A stretch of DNA of 64,000 nucleotides from Campylobacteraceae bacterium (GTDB lineage Bacteria > Campylobacterota > Campylobacteria > Campylobacterales > Campylobacteraceae), in the NCBI GenBank assembly GCA_031266555.1, contig JAISAU010000012.1:62001-126000 (forward strand). The letters run 5' to 3'. The translations under genes and the position numbers were made by a program. Below, piece after piece: positions 1-10,348 of this stretch (position 1 is the stretch's first letter; every line of letters starts with the position of its first letter). The notes beneath the pieces were generated by a model. The model made no database searches, had not been told where the DNA came from, and worked only from the letters and a program-made list of their open reading frames with translations.

Positions 1-1178
1 ATATATTTTTGTTTATAATAGCCATTATAGGATATGCTTGGTTATGTTTTAGACAGCCTCTCATGCTCCTTATGCTGCCTCTTATTGGACTTGGATTTAT
101 GTCGCTTAAAGGAGGGCTTCGTTTTGCTATGTACGCTACTCCGGTTATTGCGTTTGGAATCGGATTTTTCATTTTTAGAATTACGGAATTGTTACATGTG
201 TATGTCAAAAACAAAAAAATAGCTTTAGCTTCATCTGTTATATTTACGCTTGTTGCGGTCGCGTTTGTTTTGAATCCGCTTATAAAAAATGCTTGGGATT
301 ATAGAATCGGTACCGTTTTTACGCAAGAAGAAGTTAAACTCATAGAAGATTTTGGAAAAAATGCAAGCAGAGAAGATTATGTGCTCACTTGGTGGGATTA
401 TGGGTATCCTATACGTTACTATGCCGATGTAAAAACGCTTGTTGACGGAGCAAAACATGGCGGAGATGTCAATTTTCCCGTTAGCTTCGCGCTTTCACAC
501 GATCAAAAAAGCGCTGCGAATATAGCAAGACTTGATGTGGAATATACTGAAAATAGGCATTTGACAGAAAAAACAAATCAAAATAAATCTGAGTCGGACA
601 AAATAGCGTTACCCAGCAATAACGTTGCATGGATAATGAAAGATTATGGTTTTAAAAACTCAAACGATTTCATAGTTTCTCTAAAAAAAGATATGGATTT
701 GCCGAAAAAAACCAGAGACATATACTTTTATCTGCCGTTTAGAATGTTGGATATATATCCTACGATTATGAGATTTAGTTATCTTGATTTAATGAGCGGA
801 AAGAGTTTAAGGCAACCATTTTTTCTTATTTCAAGAGGAAGTAGAGATGCGGGAAATACTTTCATTTTAGATCAAGGATTTTCTATCGACAAACAAAAAA
901 GTCTTTTAGTAGCGCCCGATAGACAAACATATCCGCTAAAACGGTTTGTTCAAGCGGGTTATCAGTCGGACGGATTTCGCGTAAATATCCAAAATTTGCA
1001 ATATGAAGGCGTGTATAGTTTGATACATTTACAAACTTACGGAGTATTTTTGATAGTTGACGAAGCGATGTATAACTCTGTTTACATACAATTATTTTAT
1101 TTGGAGCAATACGATCCTGAGTTATTTGAACTGGTCGCGGCAAATCCGTACGGTAAATTTTTTAAATTGAAGATATGA
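1..1178 (+). CDS. pglB: Oligosaccharyltransferase PglB, C-terminal part (5' end outside window)
   Basis: This is the C-terminal ~390 residues of the STT3/PglB oligosaccharyltransferase, which moves a lipid-linked oligosaccharide onto Asn in D/E-X-N-X-S/T sequons at the periplasmic face of the inner membrane. The reading frame is open at the left edge, so the gene starts upstream; C. jejuni PglB is about 713 residues, so nearly half is missing here. The fragment opens with two or three hydrophobic segments, then the soluble domain with the diagnostic WWDYG at fragment residues ~128-132, followed by a YYADVKTLVDG run close to C. jejuni PglB. Further on, KKTRDIYFYLPFRM carries the region of the MxxI sequon-binding motif. 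It ends one base before manB, so it is probably co-transcribed with the GDP-sugar genes. Identification is firm; only the start is unknown. Confidence 0.95.
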   Translation, partial: IFLFIIAIIGYAWLCFRQPLMLLMLPLIGLGFMSLKGGLRFAMYATPVIAFGIGFFIFRITELLHVYVKNKKIALASSVIFTLVAVAFVLNPLIKNAWDYRIGTVFTQEEVKLIEDFGKNASREDYVLTWWDYGYPIRYYADVKTLVDGAKHGGDVNFPVSFALSHDQKSAANIARLDVEYTENRHLTEKTNQNKSESDKIALPSNNVAWIMKDYGFKNSNDFIVSLKKDMDLPKKTRDIYFYLPFRMLDIYPTIMRFSYLDLMSGKSLRQPFFLISRGSRDAGNTFILDQGFSIDKQKSLLVAPDRQTYPLKRFVQAGYQSDGFRVNIQNLQYEGVYSLIHLQTYGVFLIVDEAMYNSVYIQLFYLEQYDPELFELVAANPYGKFFKLKI

Positions 1179-1179
1179 T

Positions 1180-2547
1180 ATGAAGCACATTTTTAGAGAA
1201 TATGATATAAGAGGTATTTTCGAGAAAGATTTAAATGAAAAGAGCGTAAAAGCGATAGGTTATTTTCTTGGGAAAAAGATTTTGCAAATCGGTAAACAAG
1301 TTGGCGTTGGATACGACGCCAGGACTCATTCAAAAAAGCTTTTCAGTTATCTTGTCGCGGGGCTTACTTACGCAGACGTTAAAGTAAAAAATATGGGGCT
1401 TGTGCCAACGCCATGCAACTATTTCGCTGGGTTTAATGAAAACAGAGTGGACGCTACTATTATGATAACAGGCTCTCACAATCCGCCCGAATACAACGGT
1501 TTTAAAATTACGATGAACCGTTTGCCGTTTTTTGGCGCGGACATAGAAAAATTGGGTCTTGAGGTAATCAAAGAGTATGAAAAGTTAAAAATTTGGGGCG
1601 ATATGACTTGCGATAAAATTGATACTAAAACAGAGTATATCAATTTTCTTGTCGAACATTTTAAACACTTGAAAAATCTAAAAACCAAAATCGTCATAGA
1701 TTGCGGAAACGGCGCGGCCGGAGTTGTTGTAACGGAACTTGTCAAGCAGTTAAACATAGACGCTAAAATTCTTTTCGCTGAGCCGGACGGCGCTTTCCCA
1801 AATCACCACCCCGATCCTACGGAAGAGAAAAATCTTAAAGATATAAAAAAAGAGCTTGTTACGGGAAATTATGATATAGGATTCGCGTTTGACGGAGACG
1901 CAGATAGGATTGCCGTTTTGACGCAAAAAAATAATTTTAAAGGCGACGAGCTTGTCATTTTCTATTCAAAAATGCTGAAAAATCCGCAAATTTTGGGTGA
2001 AGTTAAATGTTCGCAAGTGATGTACGATGAGATAAATAAAATCGGTCATGCTTACATGTACAAAACCGGACATAGCAACCTTAAGATGAAAATGCACGAG
2101 ACCAAAATAGATATTGCCGCCGAAGTTAGCGGACACATATTTTTTAACGATAGATATTTTGGATATGACGACGCGATTTACGCGATGTTAAGAACGCTTG
2201 AGTTATTGCAAAACGGTATTGATTTGGACAAAGAGTTATCCCGCTTGCCAAAAATGTACTCAACGGATGAGCTGAAAATTGCAACCAAAGAGAGTGAAAA
2301 GTTTCTTATTATAGAAAAACTCAAACTCTTTTTGCAAAATCCGCCGAAAGATTTCCCAAAAATAGAAAATATTATTACGATAGACGGTGTGAGAGTTATA
2401 TTTAAAGATGGTTGGGGGTTGATAAGAGCCTCCAATACAACACCAGTACTTGTAGCGCGTTTTGAGGCTAAAAGCGAAGAAAAGATGCGAGAATATCAAA
2501 GCGCCATGCAAGAAGCGGTAACAAAAATAGCGGAATGCGATTTATGA
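1180..2547 (+). CDS. manB: Phosphomannomutase (ManB/AlgC-like)
   Basis: A 455-residue alpha-D-phosphohexomutase, converting mannose-6-phosphate to mannose-1-phosphate for GDP-mannose synthesis. The phosphoserine loop is ITGSHNPPEYNGF with the catalytic Ser at ~99, the metal loop is FDGDADR at ~237-243, and the sugar-binding loop EVSGH lies near 322. Length is normal for the family. The start follows pglB by one base, and the stop overlaps the manC start as ATGA (4 bp), suggesting coupled translation. The manC-gmd-fcl genes downstream argue for phosphomannomutase rather than phosphoglucomutase activity, although members of this family are often bifunctional. Confidence 0.92.
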   Translation: MKHIFREYDIRGIFEKDLNEKSVKAIGYFLGKKILQIGKQVGVGYDARTHSKKLFSYLVAGLTYADVKVKNMGLVPTPCNYFAGFNENRVDATIMITGSHNPPEYNGFKITMNRLPFFGADIEKLGLEVIKEYEKLKIWGDMTCDKIDTKTEYINFLVEHFKHLKNLKTKIVIDCGNGAAGVVVTELVKQLNIDAKILFAEPDGAFPNHHPDPTEEKNLKDIKKELVTGNYDIGFAFDGDADRIAVLTQKNNFKGDELVIFYSKMLKNPQILGEVKCSQVMYDEINKIGHAYMYKTGHSNLKMKMHETKIDIAAEVSGHIFFNDRYFGYDDAIYAMLRTLELLQNGIDLDKELSRLPKMYSTDELKIATKESEKFLIIEKLKLFLQNPPKDFPKIENIITIDGVRVIFKDGWGLIRASNTTPVLVARFEAKSEEKMREYQSAMQEAVTKIAECDL

Positions 2548-3890
2548 CAAATATTATTTTATCAGGCGGCAGCGGCACAAGGCTTTGGCCATTATCTCGC
2601 AGATTAATGCCAAAGCAATTTCTAAAACTTTTTAATGATAAATCTCTATTCCAGTTAACGGTTGAGCGAAACGCTTCATTTTGTGAAAAATCTATCATAG
2701 TTTCAAATTTAGAACAATATTTTTTGGCTATGGACCAACTTGAAGAGTTAAACATAAATAACAGCAGTTGCATTTTGGAACCTATAGGGAGAAATACGGC
2801 CGCGGCTATAGCGTTGGCGTCTTTTGAACTTGATGAAAACGATATAGCGCTTGTAACGCCGAGCGACCATTTGATAAAAAATGAGAATAGTTATAAAGAG
2901 GCGTTGCAAAAAGCTTGCGATTTGGCAAAAGATGATTTTTTGGTAACTTTTGGCATTAAGCCTACTTATTGCGAAACAGGTTTCGGATATATCGAAGCTG
3001 ATGGGTTACATGTAAAGAGTTTTAAAGAGAAGCCGGATATTAAAACAGCTGAAGAGTATATAAAAAGTTGTAATTATTATTGGAACAGCGGTATGTTTTG
3101 CTTTAAAATTAAAACTTTCCTCAAAGAGTTAAAAGAATATGCTCCTAATATTTATAACGCGTCTTTGGAAGCCCTTAAGAATGCGAAAATAGACGCGAAA
3201 ACAGGTTGTTTTGAAAAACTTATTCGCATAGACATACAAAGTATGATGCGTATAGATGACGTTAGTATAGATTATGCGCTGATGGAGAAGAGCTCTAATG
3301 TCGCCGTTGTTCCGAGCGATATTGATTGGAGCGATGTGGGAAGCTTTGACGCTTTATCGCGCGAACTAACAAGCGATATGTCAAATAACTTCATTTTGGC
3401 AAATAAAGAGGTGGCGCTTATTGACGTTAACGATTTGATAATTATAGACACAAAAGACGCTCTTTTGGTATCAAAAAAAGGAAGTTCTCAAAAAGTTAAA
3501 GATATAGTCGTATCGCTCCAAAAAAGCGAAAAAAAAGATTTGACCTCTTTACATGTAAAAGCCAATAGACCTTGGGGAACTTATGAAGTTTTGGAAGTTG
3601 GCGATGGGTATAAGATAAAAAAAATAGAAGTCAAACCCAATAAACGACTAAGTTTGCAAAAACATTTTCATAGAAACGAGCACTGGATAGTTGTAAGCGG
3701 AACAGCCAAAGTTACCATAAACGATAAAGTTTTTTTGGTTAGAGAAAACGAGTCTACATATATAAGATCGGGCGATATTCATAGGCTGGAAAATCCAGGT
3801 AAAATCCCGCTCGTTTTAATAGAAGCTCAGGTTGGAAAATATACAGGCGAAGATGATATAGTAAGAATAGAAGATGATTTTAAAAGGTGA
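2544..3890 (+). CDS. manC: Mannose-1-phosphate guanylyltransferase / mannose-6-phosphate isomerase (ManC)
   Basis: A bifunctional enzyme of ~448 residues. The N-terminal nucleotidyltransferase makes GDP-mannose from mannose-1-phosphate and GTP (signature LSGGSGTRLWPLSR at residues ~6-19). The C-terminal type II phosphomannose isomerase is a cupin (NRPWGTYEVLEVGDGYKIK, then a KHFHRNEHW metal-binding segment). I chose the ATG that forms the 4-bp overlap with the manB stop; another ATG lies nine bases upstream. The gene sits between manB and gmd and supplies GDP-mannose to the fucose branch. Two TACATGTA palindromes lie inside it (3007 and 3550), read as Leu-His-Val. Confidence 0.94.
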   Translation: MTNIILSGGSGTRLWPLSRRLMPKQFLKLFNDKSLFQLTVERNASFCEKSIIVSNLEQYFLAMDQLEELNINNSSCILEPIGRNTAAAIALASFELDENDIALVTPSDHLIKNENSYKEALQKACDLAKDDFLVTFGIKPTYCETGFGYIEADGLHVKSFKEKPDIKTAEEYIKSCNYYWNSGMFCFKIKTFLKELKEYAPNIYNASLEALKNAKIDAKTGCFEKLIRIDIQSMMRIDDVSIDYALMEKSSNVAVVPSDIDWSDVGSFDALSRELTSDMSNNFILANKEVALIDVNDLIIIDTKDALLVSKKGSSQKVKDIVVSLQKSEKKDLTSLHVKANRPWGTYEVLEVGDGYKIKKIEVKPNKRLSLQKHFHRNEHWIVVSGTAKVTINDKVFLVRENESTYIRSGDIHRLENPGKIPLVLIEAQVGKYTGEDDIVRIEDDFKR

Positions 3891-3896
3891 TAAAAC

Positions 3897-5012
3897 ATGT
3901 CAAAAATAGCGTTAATTACAGGAGTTACGGGACAAGATGGAGCGTATTTAGCAGAATTTTTATTAAATAAAGGGTATGAAGTTCATGGCATTAAAAGACG
4001 AGCTTCTTTATTTAATACGGACAGAATAGACCATCTTTATCAAGACCCACACGAAAAAAGGTTAAATTTTATTCTTCATTATGGAGATATGACAGATAGT
4101 ATGAATCTAACAAGGATAATACAAGAGATTCAGCCCGATGAAATTTATAATCTTGCCGCTATGAGCCACGTACATGTAAGCTTTGAAACACCGGAATATA
4201 CGGCAAATGCAGATGGTATAGGTACATTAAGACTTTTAGAGGCTATAAGGTTATTGGGACTTACCAAAAAGACAAAAATTTATCAAGCAAGCACAAGCGA
4301 ACTTTTCGGAAAAGTACAAGAGATTCCACAAAGCGAAACAACGCCGTTTTATCCCCGTTCGCCTTACGCTGTGGCAAAGATGTACGCATATTGGATAACT
4401 GTAAATTACAGAGAGGCTTATGATATATACGCTTGTAATGGAATTTTATTTAATCACGAATCGCCGATAAGAGGCGAGACTTTTGTAACAAGAAAGATAA
4501 CAAGAGCCGTTAGCAAAATCGCGCTTGGACTTCAAGATAAGCTATATCTTGGAAATTTATCATCAAAAAGAGATTGGGGACACGCTAAAGATTATATTCG
4601 TATGATGTGGATGATTTTGCAAGCCGATAAGGCTGAAGATTGGGTAATAGCCACAGGAGTTACAACTGAGGTTAGAGAGTTCGTAAGACTTGCCTTCAAA
4701 GAGGTTGGAATTGAGTTAGAGTTTACAGGAGAGGGATTAAATGAGAAAGCGCTTGTCAAATCTTGCGCAAATCCTGACTATAAATTGCAAATAGGCAAAG
4801 AGGTAGTGGCGGTAGACGAGAGATATTTTAGACCAACGGAAGTAGACTTACTTATAGGAGATCCCACAAAAGCAAAAGAAAAACTGGGTTGGGTGCCGGA
4901 ATATACTCTGCATGATATAATAAAAGAGATGATAGAAAGCGATATAAATTTAGCTAAAAAAGATCTGTATCTACAAGATAAAGGTTTTAAAACTTTGAGG
5001 TATTTTGAATAA
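3897..5012 (+). CDS. gmd: GDP-mannose 4,6-dehydratase
   Basis: A 371-residue short-chain dehydrogenase that converts GDP-D-mannose to GDP-4-keto-6-deoxy-D-mannose with bound NADP. The Rossmann motif [16 protein letters not shown] lies at the N-terminus. The catalytic S/T-Y-K set is visible as QASTSELFG and [15 protein letters not shown]. The segment [16 protein letters not shown] is typical of Gmd. The start is 6 bp after the manC stop and the stop is 2 bp before fcl. With fcl it commits the cluster to GDP-L-fucose. Confidence 0.96.
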   Translation: MSKIALITGVTGQDGAYLAEFLLNKGYEVHGIKRRASLFNTDRIDHLYQDPHEKRLNFILHYGDMTDSMNLTRIIQEIQPDEIYNLAAMSHVHVSFETPEYTANADGIGTLRLLEAIRLLGLTKKTKIYQASTSELFGKVQEIPQSETTPFYPRSPYAVAKMYAYWITVNYREAYDIYACNGILFNHESPIRGETFVTRKITRAVSKIALGLQDKLYLGNLSSKRDWGHAKDYIRMMWMILQADKAEDWVIATGVTTEVREFVRLAFKEVGIELEFTGEGLNEKALVKSCANPDYKLQIGKEVVAVDERYFRPTEVDLLIGDPTKAKEKLGWVPEYTLHDIIKEMIESDINLAKKDLYLQDKGFKTLRYFE

Positions 5013-5014
5013 TA

Positions 5015-5974
5015 ATGGATAAAAGTAGCAAGATTTATGTAGCCGGACATAGAGGATTGGTTGGAAGCGCGCTAATCAAAAATCTACTCCAAAAAGGTTA
5101 TAGCAATATAATTGTAAAAATTCATAGCGAGTTGGATTTAACGGAACAACAAAAGGTTAGTGATTTTTTTGCGAAAGAGAAACCGGAATATGTATTTTTA
5201 GCCGCCGCTAAAGTTGGCGGTATTTTAGCGAACAATACATTGAGAGCCGATTTTATATACGAAAATTTACAAATTCAAAATAATATCATTCACCAAAGTT
5301 ATTTAAATGGCGTAAAAAAATTGCTATTCTTAGGCTCAAGCTGCATTTATCCTAAAAACGCGCCTCAGCCTATAAGCGAAGAGACCCTTTTGACAAGTCC
5401 TTTGGAACACACGAACGAACCTTACGCTATAGCAAAAATCGCCGGAATAAAAATGTGCGAAAGTTATAATTTGCAATACGGTACAAATTTTATATCCGTT
5501 ATGCCGACAAATCTTTACGGGCCAAATGACAATTTTGATTTAAATACTTCACATGTATTGCCAGCGTTGCTCAAAAAAATTCATGAAGCTAAAATAAATA
5601 ACTTACAACATGTAGAGATTTGGGGTAGCGGCGCTCCAAAAAGAGAGTTTTTGTACAGCGAAGATATGGCGGATGCTTGCGTATTTATAATGGAAAATAT
5701 AAATTTTCAAGACTTAATCAAAAATAAAAACGAGATACGAAATACGCATATTAATATAGGAACTGGAGAGGATTTAACGATAAAAGAGTTGGCGGATATA
5801 ATTAAAAAGATTGTTGAATTTGAAGGAGAGTTTAGATTTGACACGACAAAGCCGGACGGCACTATGCGAAAACTGTTAGACACGACAAAACTTTTTAATT
5901 TAGGCTGGAAGCATAAAACTTCATTGGAAGATGGCATCAAAGAGGTGTATAAAATTTTTAATGAAAAAAAATAA
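5015..5974 (+). CDS. fcl: GDP-L-fucose synthase
   Basis: A 319-residue epimerase/reductase that turns GDP-4-keto-6-deoxymannose into GDP-L-fucose. The NADP-binding motif is [11 protein letters not shown] at the N-terminus, followed by [10 protein letters not shown]. The SSCIYP and [13 protein letters not shown] segments hold the catalytic Ser and the YxxxK pair, and [12 protein letters not shown] is conserved in the family. Its product is the expected donor for the GT11 fucosyltransferase at 8.5 kb. Its last ~14 bases overlap the start of pglK. Confidence 0.95.
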   Translation: MDKSSKIYVAGHRGLVGSALIKNLLQKGYSNIIVKIHSELDLTEQQKVSDFFAKEKPEYVFLAAAKVGGILANNTLRADFIYENLQIQNNIIHQSYLNGVKKLLFLGSSCIYPKNAPQPISEETLLTSPLEHTNEPYAIAKIAGIKMCESYNLQYGTNFISVMPTNLYGPNDNFDLNTSHVLPALLKKIHEAKINNLQHVEIWGSGAPKREFLYSEDMADACVFIMENINFQDLIKNKNEIRNTHINIGTGEDLTIKELADIIKKIVEFEGEFRFDTTKPDGTMRKLLDTTKLFNLGWKHKTSLEDGIKEVYKIFNEKK

Positions 5975-7652
5975 AATAGGCATAATTAAAAAACTAAGAG
6001 TTGTTTTGGATAGAAAAACCAAAATATTACTGCTTATTATGCTTTTTTGTACCATTTTATTTTCTATACTTGAGATGGTCAGCATTTCCGCTATTATGCC
6101 CTTTATTTCCATGGCGTCTAATCCCGATATCATAGATGGCGGATATTACAAAGCGGTTTACGATTTTTTCAAATTCAATAATAAAGAGAGTTTTATCTTA
6201 TATTTTGGCGTTTTTCTTGTGATTTTTTATCTTTTTAGAGGAATATATTCTCTCCTTTATACATATTTTTTAAATAAATTTTCATTTGACAATTTCAGCA
6301 AATTTGCAAACAAGCTATTTCAAAACTATCTTAATATGCCATACAAAAATATTGTCAAATACAACTCTTCTACCATCATAAAAATAGTATCAAGCGACAC
6401 ATTGAATCTAAGTTTTTTAATACAAAATATTTTACTAATATGCTCCGAAATTTTTACAATCATTATTTTTTATATACTTTTGCTGTATGTAAGATTTAAG
6501 ATGACATTGGGATTAACTTTGGTGATGGGAGTAAGCGTATTTTTTATTATAAAGATTATTCATAAAATAGCAAATGTACAAGGGGAAAAACGAAGCAAAT
6601 CACAGGAGAATTTTTTAAAGCTTATAACGGCGTCGTTTGGAAACTTTAAAATCCTAAAATTAAAAGGCAATGAAAAAGAGTTAACACAAACTTTTTTTCA
6701 AGAGAGCAGTGATTTTTCAAAATCATACACAAATTCTTATACGATATCATTCGCCCCAAGATACATTATAGAATCTATAGGATTCTCAACGCTTTTGGCG
6801 GCTGTTTTATATCTTTTGCTAAGATATGAAAATCCGGACATGATTATCCCCGTCATCTCAATGTACGCGCTAGCTCTTTACAGAATGCTTCCGGGAATTT
6901 CAAGAGTACTTGGAAATTATAATCAAATTATGTTTTTTAAAAAGTCGCTGGATATCGTACATAAAGATTTGAATAACTATACCGAAGAGTATGGAAATGA
7001 AAATATAAGCTTTAATAATTCGATTGTTTTGAAAAATGTTGATTTTTCATATAATGATAAAACAAAAGTTATAGATAATATATCTTTAGAGATAAAAAAG
7101 GGCGACAAGGTTGCATTTACAGGTAAAAGCGGCAGAGGTAAATCTACTTTAGTTGATTTGATAATGGGCATAAATTACCCTTCAAGCGGAGAGATTTTGA
7201 TAGACTGCACGCCTATCACTTTACAAAATATCCGCTCTTGGAGAGCAAAAATCGGTTATATTCCGCAAGATATCTATCTTTTTGACGGCACTGTTGGTGA
7301 AAATGTGATGTTTGGTTCAGATATCGATGAGAAAAAAGCTATACATGTACTAAAAACAGCAAATATTTGGGATTTTTTAAGCGAAAAAGAGGGTTTAAAT
7401 ACTGTAGTCGGGGAACGCGGAGTACAACTTAGCGGCGGACAAAAACAAAGAATTGGCATAGCCAGAGCATTATACGACAATCCTGAAATTTTAGTATTGG
7501 ACGAGGCAACATCAGCTTTGGATAATGAGACTGAGAGTAAAATAATGGATGAAATATATAACATTTCCAAAGATAAAACGCTAATAGTTATCGCTCATAG
7601 ATTAAGCACGGTGGAAAAGTGTGATAGAAGGATAGAGTTGCAAAAACTATGA
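5961..7652 (+). CDS. pglK: PglK-type ABC flippase for lipid-linked oligosaccharide
   Basis: A fused ABC transporter half-molecule of ~563 residues, close to the length of C. jejuni PglK, which moves the undecaprenyl-linked oligosaccharide to the periplasmic face. About six hydrophobic segments fill the first 320 residues, followed by the ATPase: Walker [11 protein letters not shown] (~387-396), signature [15 protein letters not shown] (~489), Walker [13 protein letters not shown] (~510) and the H-loop [11 protein letters not shown] chose the ATG inside the end of fcl; a longer form would add ten residues encoded within fcl. The variable sugar genes start directly after it. An MsbA-like lipid exporter is the alternative, but the context favours PglK. 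Confidence 0.88.
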   Translation: MKKNKIGIIKKLRVVLDRKTKILLLIMLFCTILFSILEMVSISAIMPFISMASNPDIIDGGYYKAVYDFFKFNNKESFILYFGVFLVIFYLFRGIYSLLYTYFLNKFSFDNFSKFANKLFQNYLNMPYKNIVKYNSSTIIKIVSSDTLNLSFLIQNILLICSEIFTIIIFYILLLYVRFKMTLGLTLVMGVSVFFIIKIIHKIANVQGEKRSKSQENFLKLITASFGNFKILKLKGNEKELTQTFFQESSDFSKSYTNSYTISFAPRYIIESIGFSTLLAAVLYLLLRYENPDMIIPVISMYALALYRMLPGISRVLGNYNQIMFFKKSLDIVHKDLNNYTEEYGNENISFNNSIVLKNVDFSYNDKTKVIDNISLEIKKGDKVAFTGKSGRGKSTLVDLIMGINYPSSGEILIDCTPITLQNIRSWRAKIGYIPQDIYLFDGTVGENVMFGSDIDEKKAIHVLKTANIWDFLSEKEGLNTVVGERGVQLSGGQKQRIGIARALYDNPEILVLDEATSALDNETESKIMDEIYNISKDKTLIVIAHRLSTVEKCDRRIELQKL

Positions 7653-7662
7653 AAGGATTTTT

Positions 7663-8475
7663 ATGAATTTTATAAATAGAATGCTTAATAAATTGGATTA
7701 TAAAAAGATAAAATTTGGAACAAGCTTATCTGATGATCAGCTTTATCCTGATTTTTGTATAAAAGCAAGTATTGATGCTCATGTATTTTCTAATTTTAGA
7801 CAAAATAGAATATATTGTCGAATATTAGAACACTGCAATGAAACTATTGGGCTACTATACCTTGATGAAATCATCAAAAATAGACAAGATTTATTAGATA
7901 ATATTGAGCAGTTTAAAGAGAATGATAAGTATGGTAATCCATATTTAGTTGATTATGTGCGCATTGGTAAAATTTCTCCATCGACATTAAGATATATAAA
8001 GGTATTAAGTGATTTATTAAATCTATTTTATAGTCTTGACGGATTAAGAATTTGTGAGATTGGAGTAGGTTATGGCGGGCAATGCAGGATCATAAACAGT
8101 ATCGCATCTCCGCTAGAATATGTTTTAGTTGATTTAAAACCAGTCTTAATGTTAGCACAATCTTATTTAGACAACTATATTTTAAAATCATCCATGCGCT
8201 ATAAAACGATGAATGAATTAAAAGAGGAAAAATACGATTTAGTTATTAGTAATTACGCTTTTACTGAATTGCGCAGAGAAGTTCAAGATTGTTACTTGAA
8301 AAAAATTATTTTAAATTCACGATGCGGATATATTACTTATAATGATATTACTCCGAAATATTTTAAGTCATACAAAAAAGATGAATTATTGAGTATAATA
8401 CCAAATTCACATATTATTAATGAGGTACCTTTAACTCATAGCAATAACTGTATTATTGTTTGGGGCGATAGTTAA
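7663..8475 (+). CDS. Putative sugar O-methyltransferase (SAM-dependent)
   Basis: A 270-residue protein with a class I SAM-dependent methyltransferase fold in its second half. The glycine motif is LRICEIGVGYGGQCRI (~127-142), followed by YVLVDLKPVLMLAQ as the acidic end of strand 2 and DLVISNYAFTEL as the motif-IV-like loop. This layout fits the putative sugar O-methyltransferase family found in surface-polysaccharide clusters. Placed between pglK and a fucosyltransferase, it probably methylates a sugar of the N-glycan or its precursor; substrate and position cannot be read from sequence. Base composition is visibly AT-richer than the flanking biosynthetic genes, the first sign of the variable block. 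Confidence 0.72.
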   Translation: MNFINRMLNKLDYKKIKFGTSLSDDQLYPDFCIKASIDAHVFSNFRQNRIYCRILEHCNETIGLLYLDEIIKNRQDLLDNIEQFKENDKYGNPYLVDYVRIGKISPSTLRYIKVLSDLLNLFYSLDGLRICEIGVGYGGQCRIINSIASPLEYVLVDLKPVLMLAQSYLDNYILKSSMRYKTMNELKEEKYDLVISNYAFTELRREVQDCYLKKIILNSRCGYITYNDITPKYFKSYKKDELLSIIPNSHIINEVPLTHSNNCIIVWGDS

Positions 8476-8482
8476 AGTATAG

Positions 8483-9328
8483 ATGATAATAGTAAAATTA
8501 ATCGGCGGGCTTGGAAATCAAATGTTTCAGTATGCTATAGGCAGAGCGATAGCATATAAAAATAACGATGTTTTCAAGCTTGATATTACGGGATTTAAAA
8601 ATTATAAATTTCATAATGGATATAGACTAAATGCTTTTAATATCGATGAGAAAATAGCTTATATAGACGAGATAAAACAACTTGGTGTCAGAAATAAAAT
8701 TTTAAATAAATTGCTTAGAATGGGGATATATAACTATAAAAAAGATACATTTTATGTAGAAAAACCAAAAAATGAGACCAAATTTGACCCAAAAGTGTTT
8801 TCATATAAAAATCTCTATCTAAACGGTTATTGGCAAAATGAGAAGTATTTTTTGGACATAAAAGATATTATTGTCAAAGAATTTACCTTGAAAAAGAGTA
8901 TCAACGAAAATGCTACTAAATATATGAAGTTTATAAAAAACAGCAATAGTATAAGTATTCATGTAAGAAGAGGAGATTATCTAAAAACCGATAGTTTTTT
9001 GGGTATTGAATATTATAGAAAAGCTTATGCGTATATATTAGATAAGATTGATAACTTTTCATTTTTTATTTTTTCAGATGATATAGAGTGGTGTAAGGAA
9101 AATTTGAATTTTATTGCTAATCCGATATTTGTAGAGAATACGACTAACGAGTTGGAAGATTTGGAGTTAATGAAAAACGCCAAACATAATATTATTGCAA
9201 ACAGCTCTTTTAGCTGGTGGGCTGCATGGCTTAATACAAATAAAGATAAAATAATAATAGCACCGAATATTTGGTTTAAGTGTAGATATGGTTTTGACCC
9301 TGTGCCTGAAACTTGGATTAAACTATAG
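8483..9328 (+). CDS. GT11 family fucosyltransferase (alpha-1,2 type)
   Basis: A 281-residue glycosyltransferase of family GT11. The N-terminus LIGGLGNQMFQYAIGRAIA is the classic GT11 opening. SIHVRRGDYLK (~156-166) is the GDP-fucose-binding HxRRGDY motif, and NSSFSWWAAWLN lies near residue 240. The expected reaction is transfer of L-fucose from GDP-fucose, normally to O-2 of galactose. The donor pathway (manB, manC, gmd, fcl) lies directly upstream and galE downstream could supply the galactose-type acceptor sugar. Linkage is inferred from the family only. Confidence 0.88.
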   Translation: MIIVKLIGGLGNQMFQYAIGRAIAYKNNDVFKLDITGFKNYKFHNGYRLNAFNIDEKIAYIDEIKQLGVRNKILNKLLRMGIYNYKKDTFYVEKPKNETKFDPKVFSYKNLYLNGYWQNEKYFLDIKDIIVKEFTLKKSINENATKYMKFIKNSNSISIHVRRGDYLKTDSFLGIEYYRKAYAYILDKIDNFSFFIFSDDIEWCKENLNFIANPIFVENTTNELEDLELMKNAKHNIIANSSFSWWAAWLNTNKDKIIIAPNIWFKCRYGFDPVPETWIKL

Positions 9329-9339
9329 GAGATTACAAC

Positions 9340-10281
9340 TTGGGCATAAAAAAAATAGAAACGATTACAGTAGTCATAACAAATCATAATCGTCCAAAAA
9401 TTATTCTGCCAGTCATAGAATCCATCATCAACCAGCCTCTCAATGATATCGCAATGGATATATTAATTATAGACGATGCTTCAACAAATCAAATTAATCC
9501 GAATGATTTGAAAAAATACGGCGAAAAGGTCAAGCTTCATAGGTTAAGTGAAAATAAGGGTGTGCATGGAGCGCGAAATATAGGAATATTTTTAGCCAAG
9601 GGCGAGTTTGTAATAATAGCTGATGACGACGATCCGTTTATCTCAAATTCCTTACAAAGAGCAATTGATTTAATAATTTCCTTGAATGATTATCTAAAGT
9701 ATCCCATATTTCAGCTTACAAGAACAAACGGACGTATGCCAAAATACTATATTTTAGCCAACGAAAAACATTTTTTTGAAAAAGTTTTTAAAGGTGATTT
9801 TACGCCCATAATTAATAAAAGAGTTTTTTTGGATAATGGTTTTATCTATCCTGAATATGAAGACATCAAACAAATCGGTGGCGAGATTTTACTATCTTAT
9901 GAAATTGCCGGAAAATTTGGCATTCCAACTTGGAATCATACTGTAGCACAATTGGGAGACGCAGATACTACTATAAATAGACTAACCAATCCGAATAATT
10001 GGCGCTTAAAAGCAAAACAGTTTGCAAAATTGCAAGAATTGGAAATGAACTATATGAGAGAGCGCGGTTTTGATAAAAAATATCCTGATTATTATAATTT
10101 CAAAGCAAAAGGGTTATTTATTTACACACTATTAGACGGCAAAAAGAAAGAGGGCAGGAAGATACTTAAAAAGCATTTGTATTTTAGCTATTTTACTACA
10201 ATAATATTTCTTCTAATCTCATATCTACCTGCATTCATTATAAATATACTTTTGAAAATATATAGAAAAAAGTCTACTTGA
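9340..10281 (+). CDS. Family 2 glycosyltransferase with C-terminal membrane anchor
   Basis: A 313-residue GT-A fold enzyme. The N-terminal core has TVVITNHNRPKIILP, then the nucleotide-binding IDDAST, then GVHGARNIGIFLAKGEFVIIADDDDP, where DDDD corresponds to the DXD metal-binding site. A hydrophobic segment close to the C-terminus (roughly 280-305) should anchor it to the inner membrane. The start is TTG behind an AGGAG ribosome binding site. It may play the part of PglI, the GT2 branching enzyme of the C. jejuni heptasaccharide, but sugar specificity is not readable. A 67-bp gap follows, longer than the other gaps in this operon. Confidence 0.8.
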   Translation: MGIKKIETITVVITNHNRPKIILPVIESIINQPLNDIAMDILIIDDASTNQINPNDLKKYGEKVKLHRLSENKGVHGARNIGIFLAKGEFVIIADDDDPFISNSLQRAIDLIISLNDYLKYPIFQLTRTNGRMPKYYILANEKHFFEKVFKGDFTPIINKRVFLDNGFIYPEYEDIKQIGGEILLSYEIAGKFGIPTWNHTVAQLGDADTTINRLTNPNNWRLKAKQFAKLQELEMNYMRERGFDKKYPDYYNFKAKGLFIYTLLDGKKKEGRKILKKHLYFSYFTTIIFLLISYLPAFIINILLKIYRKKST

Positions 10282-10348
10282 TAATTAAATAAAATTAATT
10301 ATGTTAAAATTTTATGTTGCATTAAAGTATTTAAGGAGAATATGACAA

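Noticed and set aside
883-1143. Long minus-strand frames inside pglB and other genes (for example 2260-2511, 40017-40244, 59111-59479)
   Set aside because: They lie opposite well-supported genes and their translations have no domain pattern; they are shadows of codon bias on the other strand.
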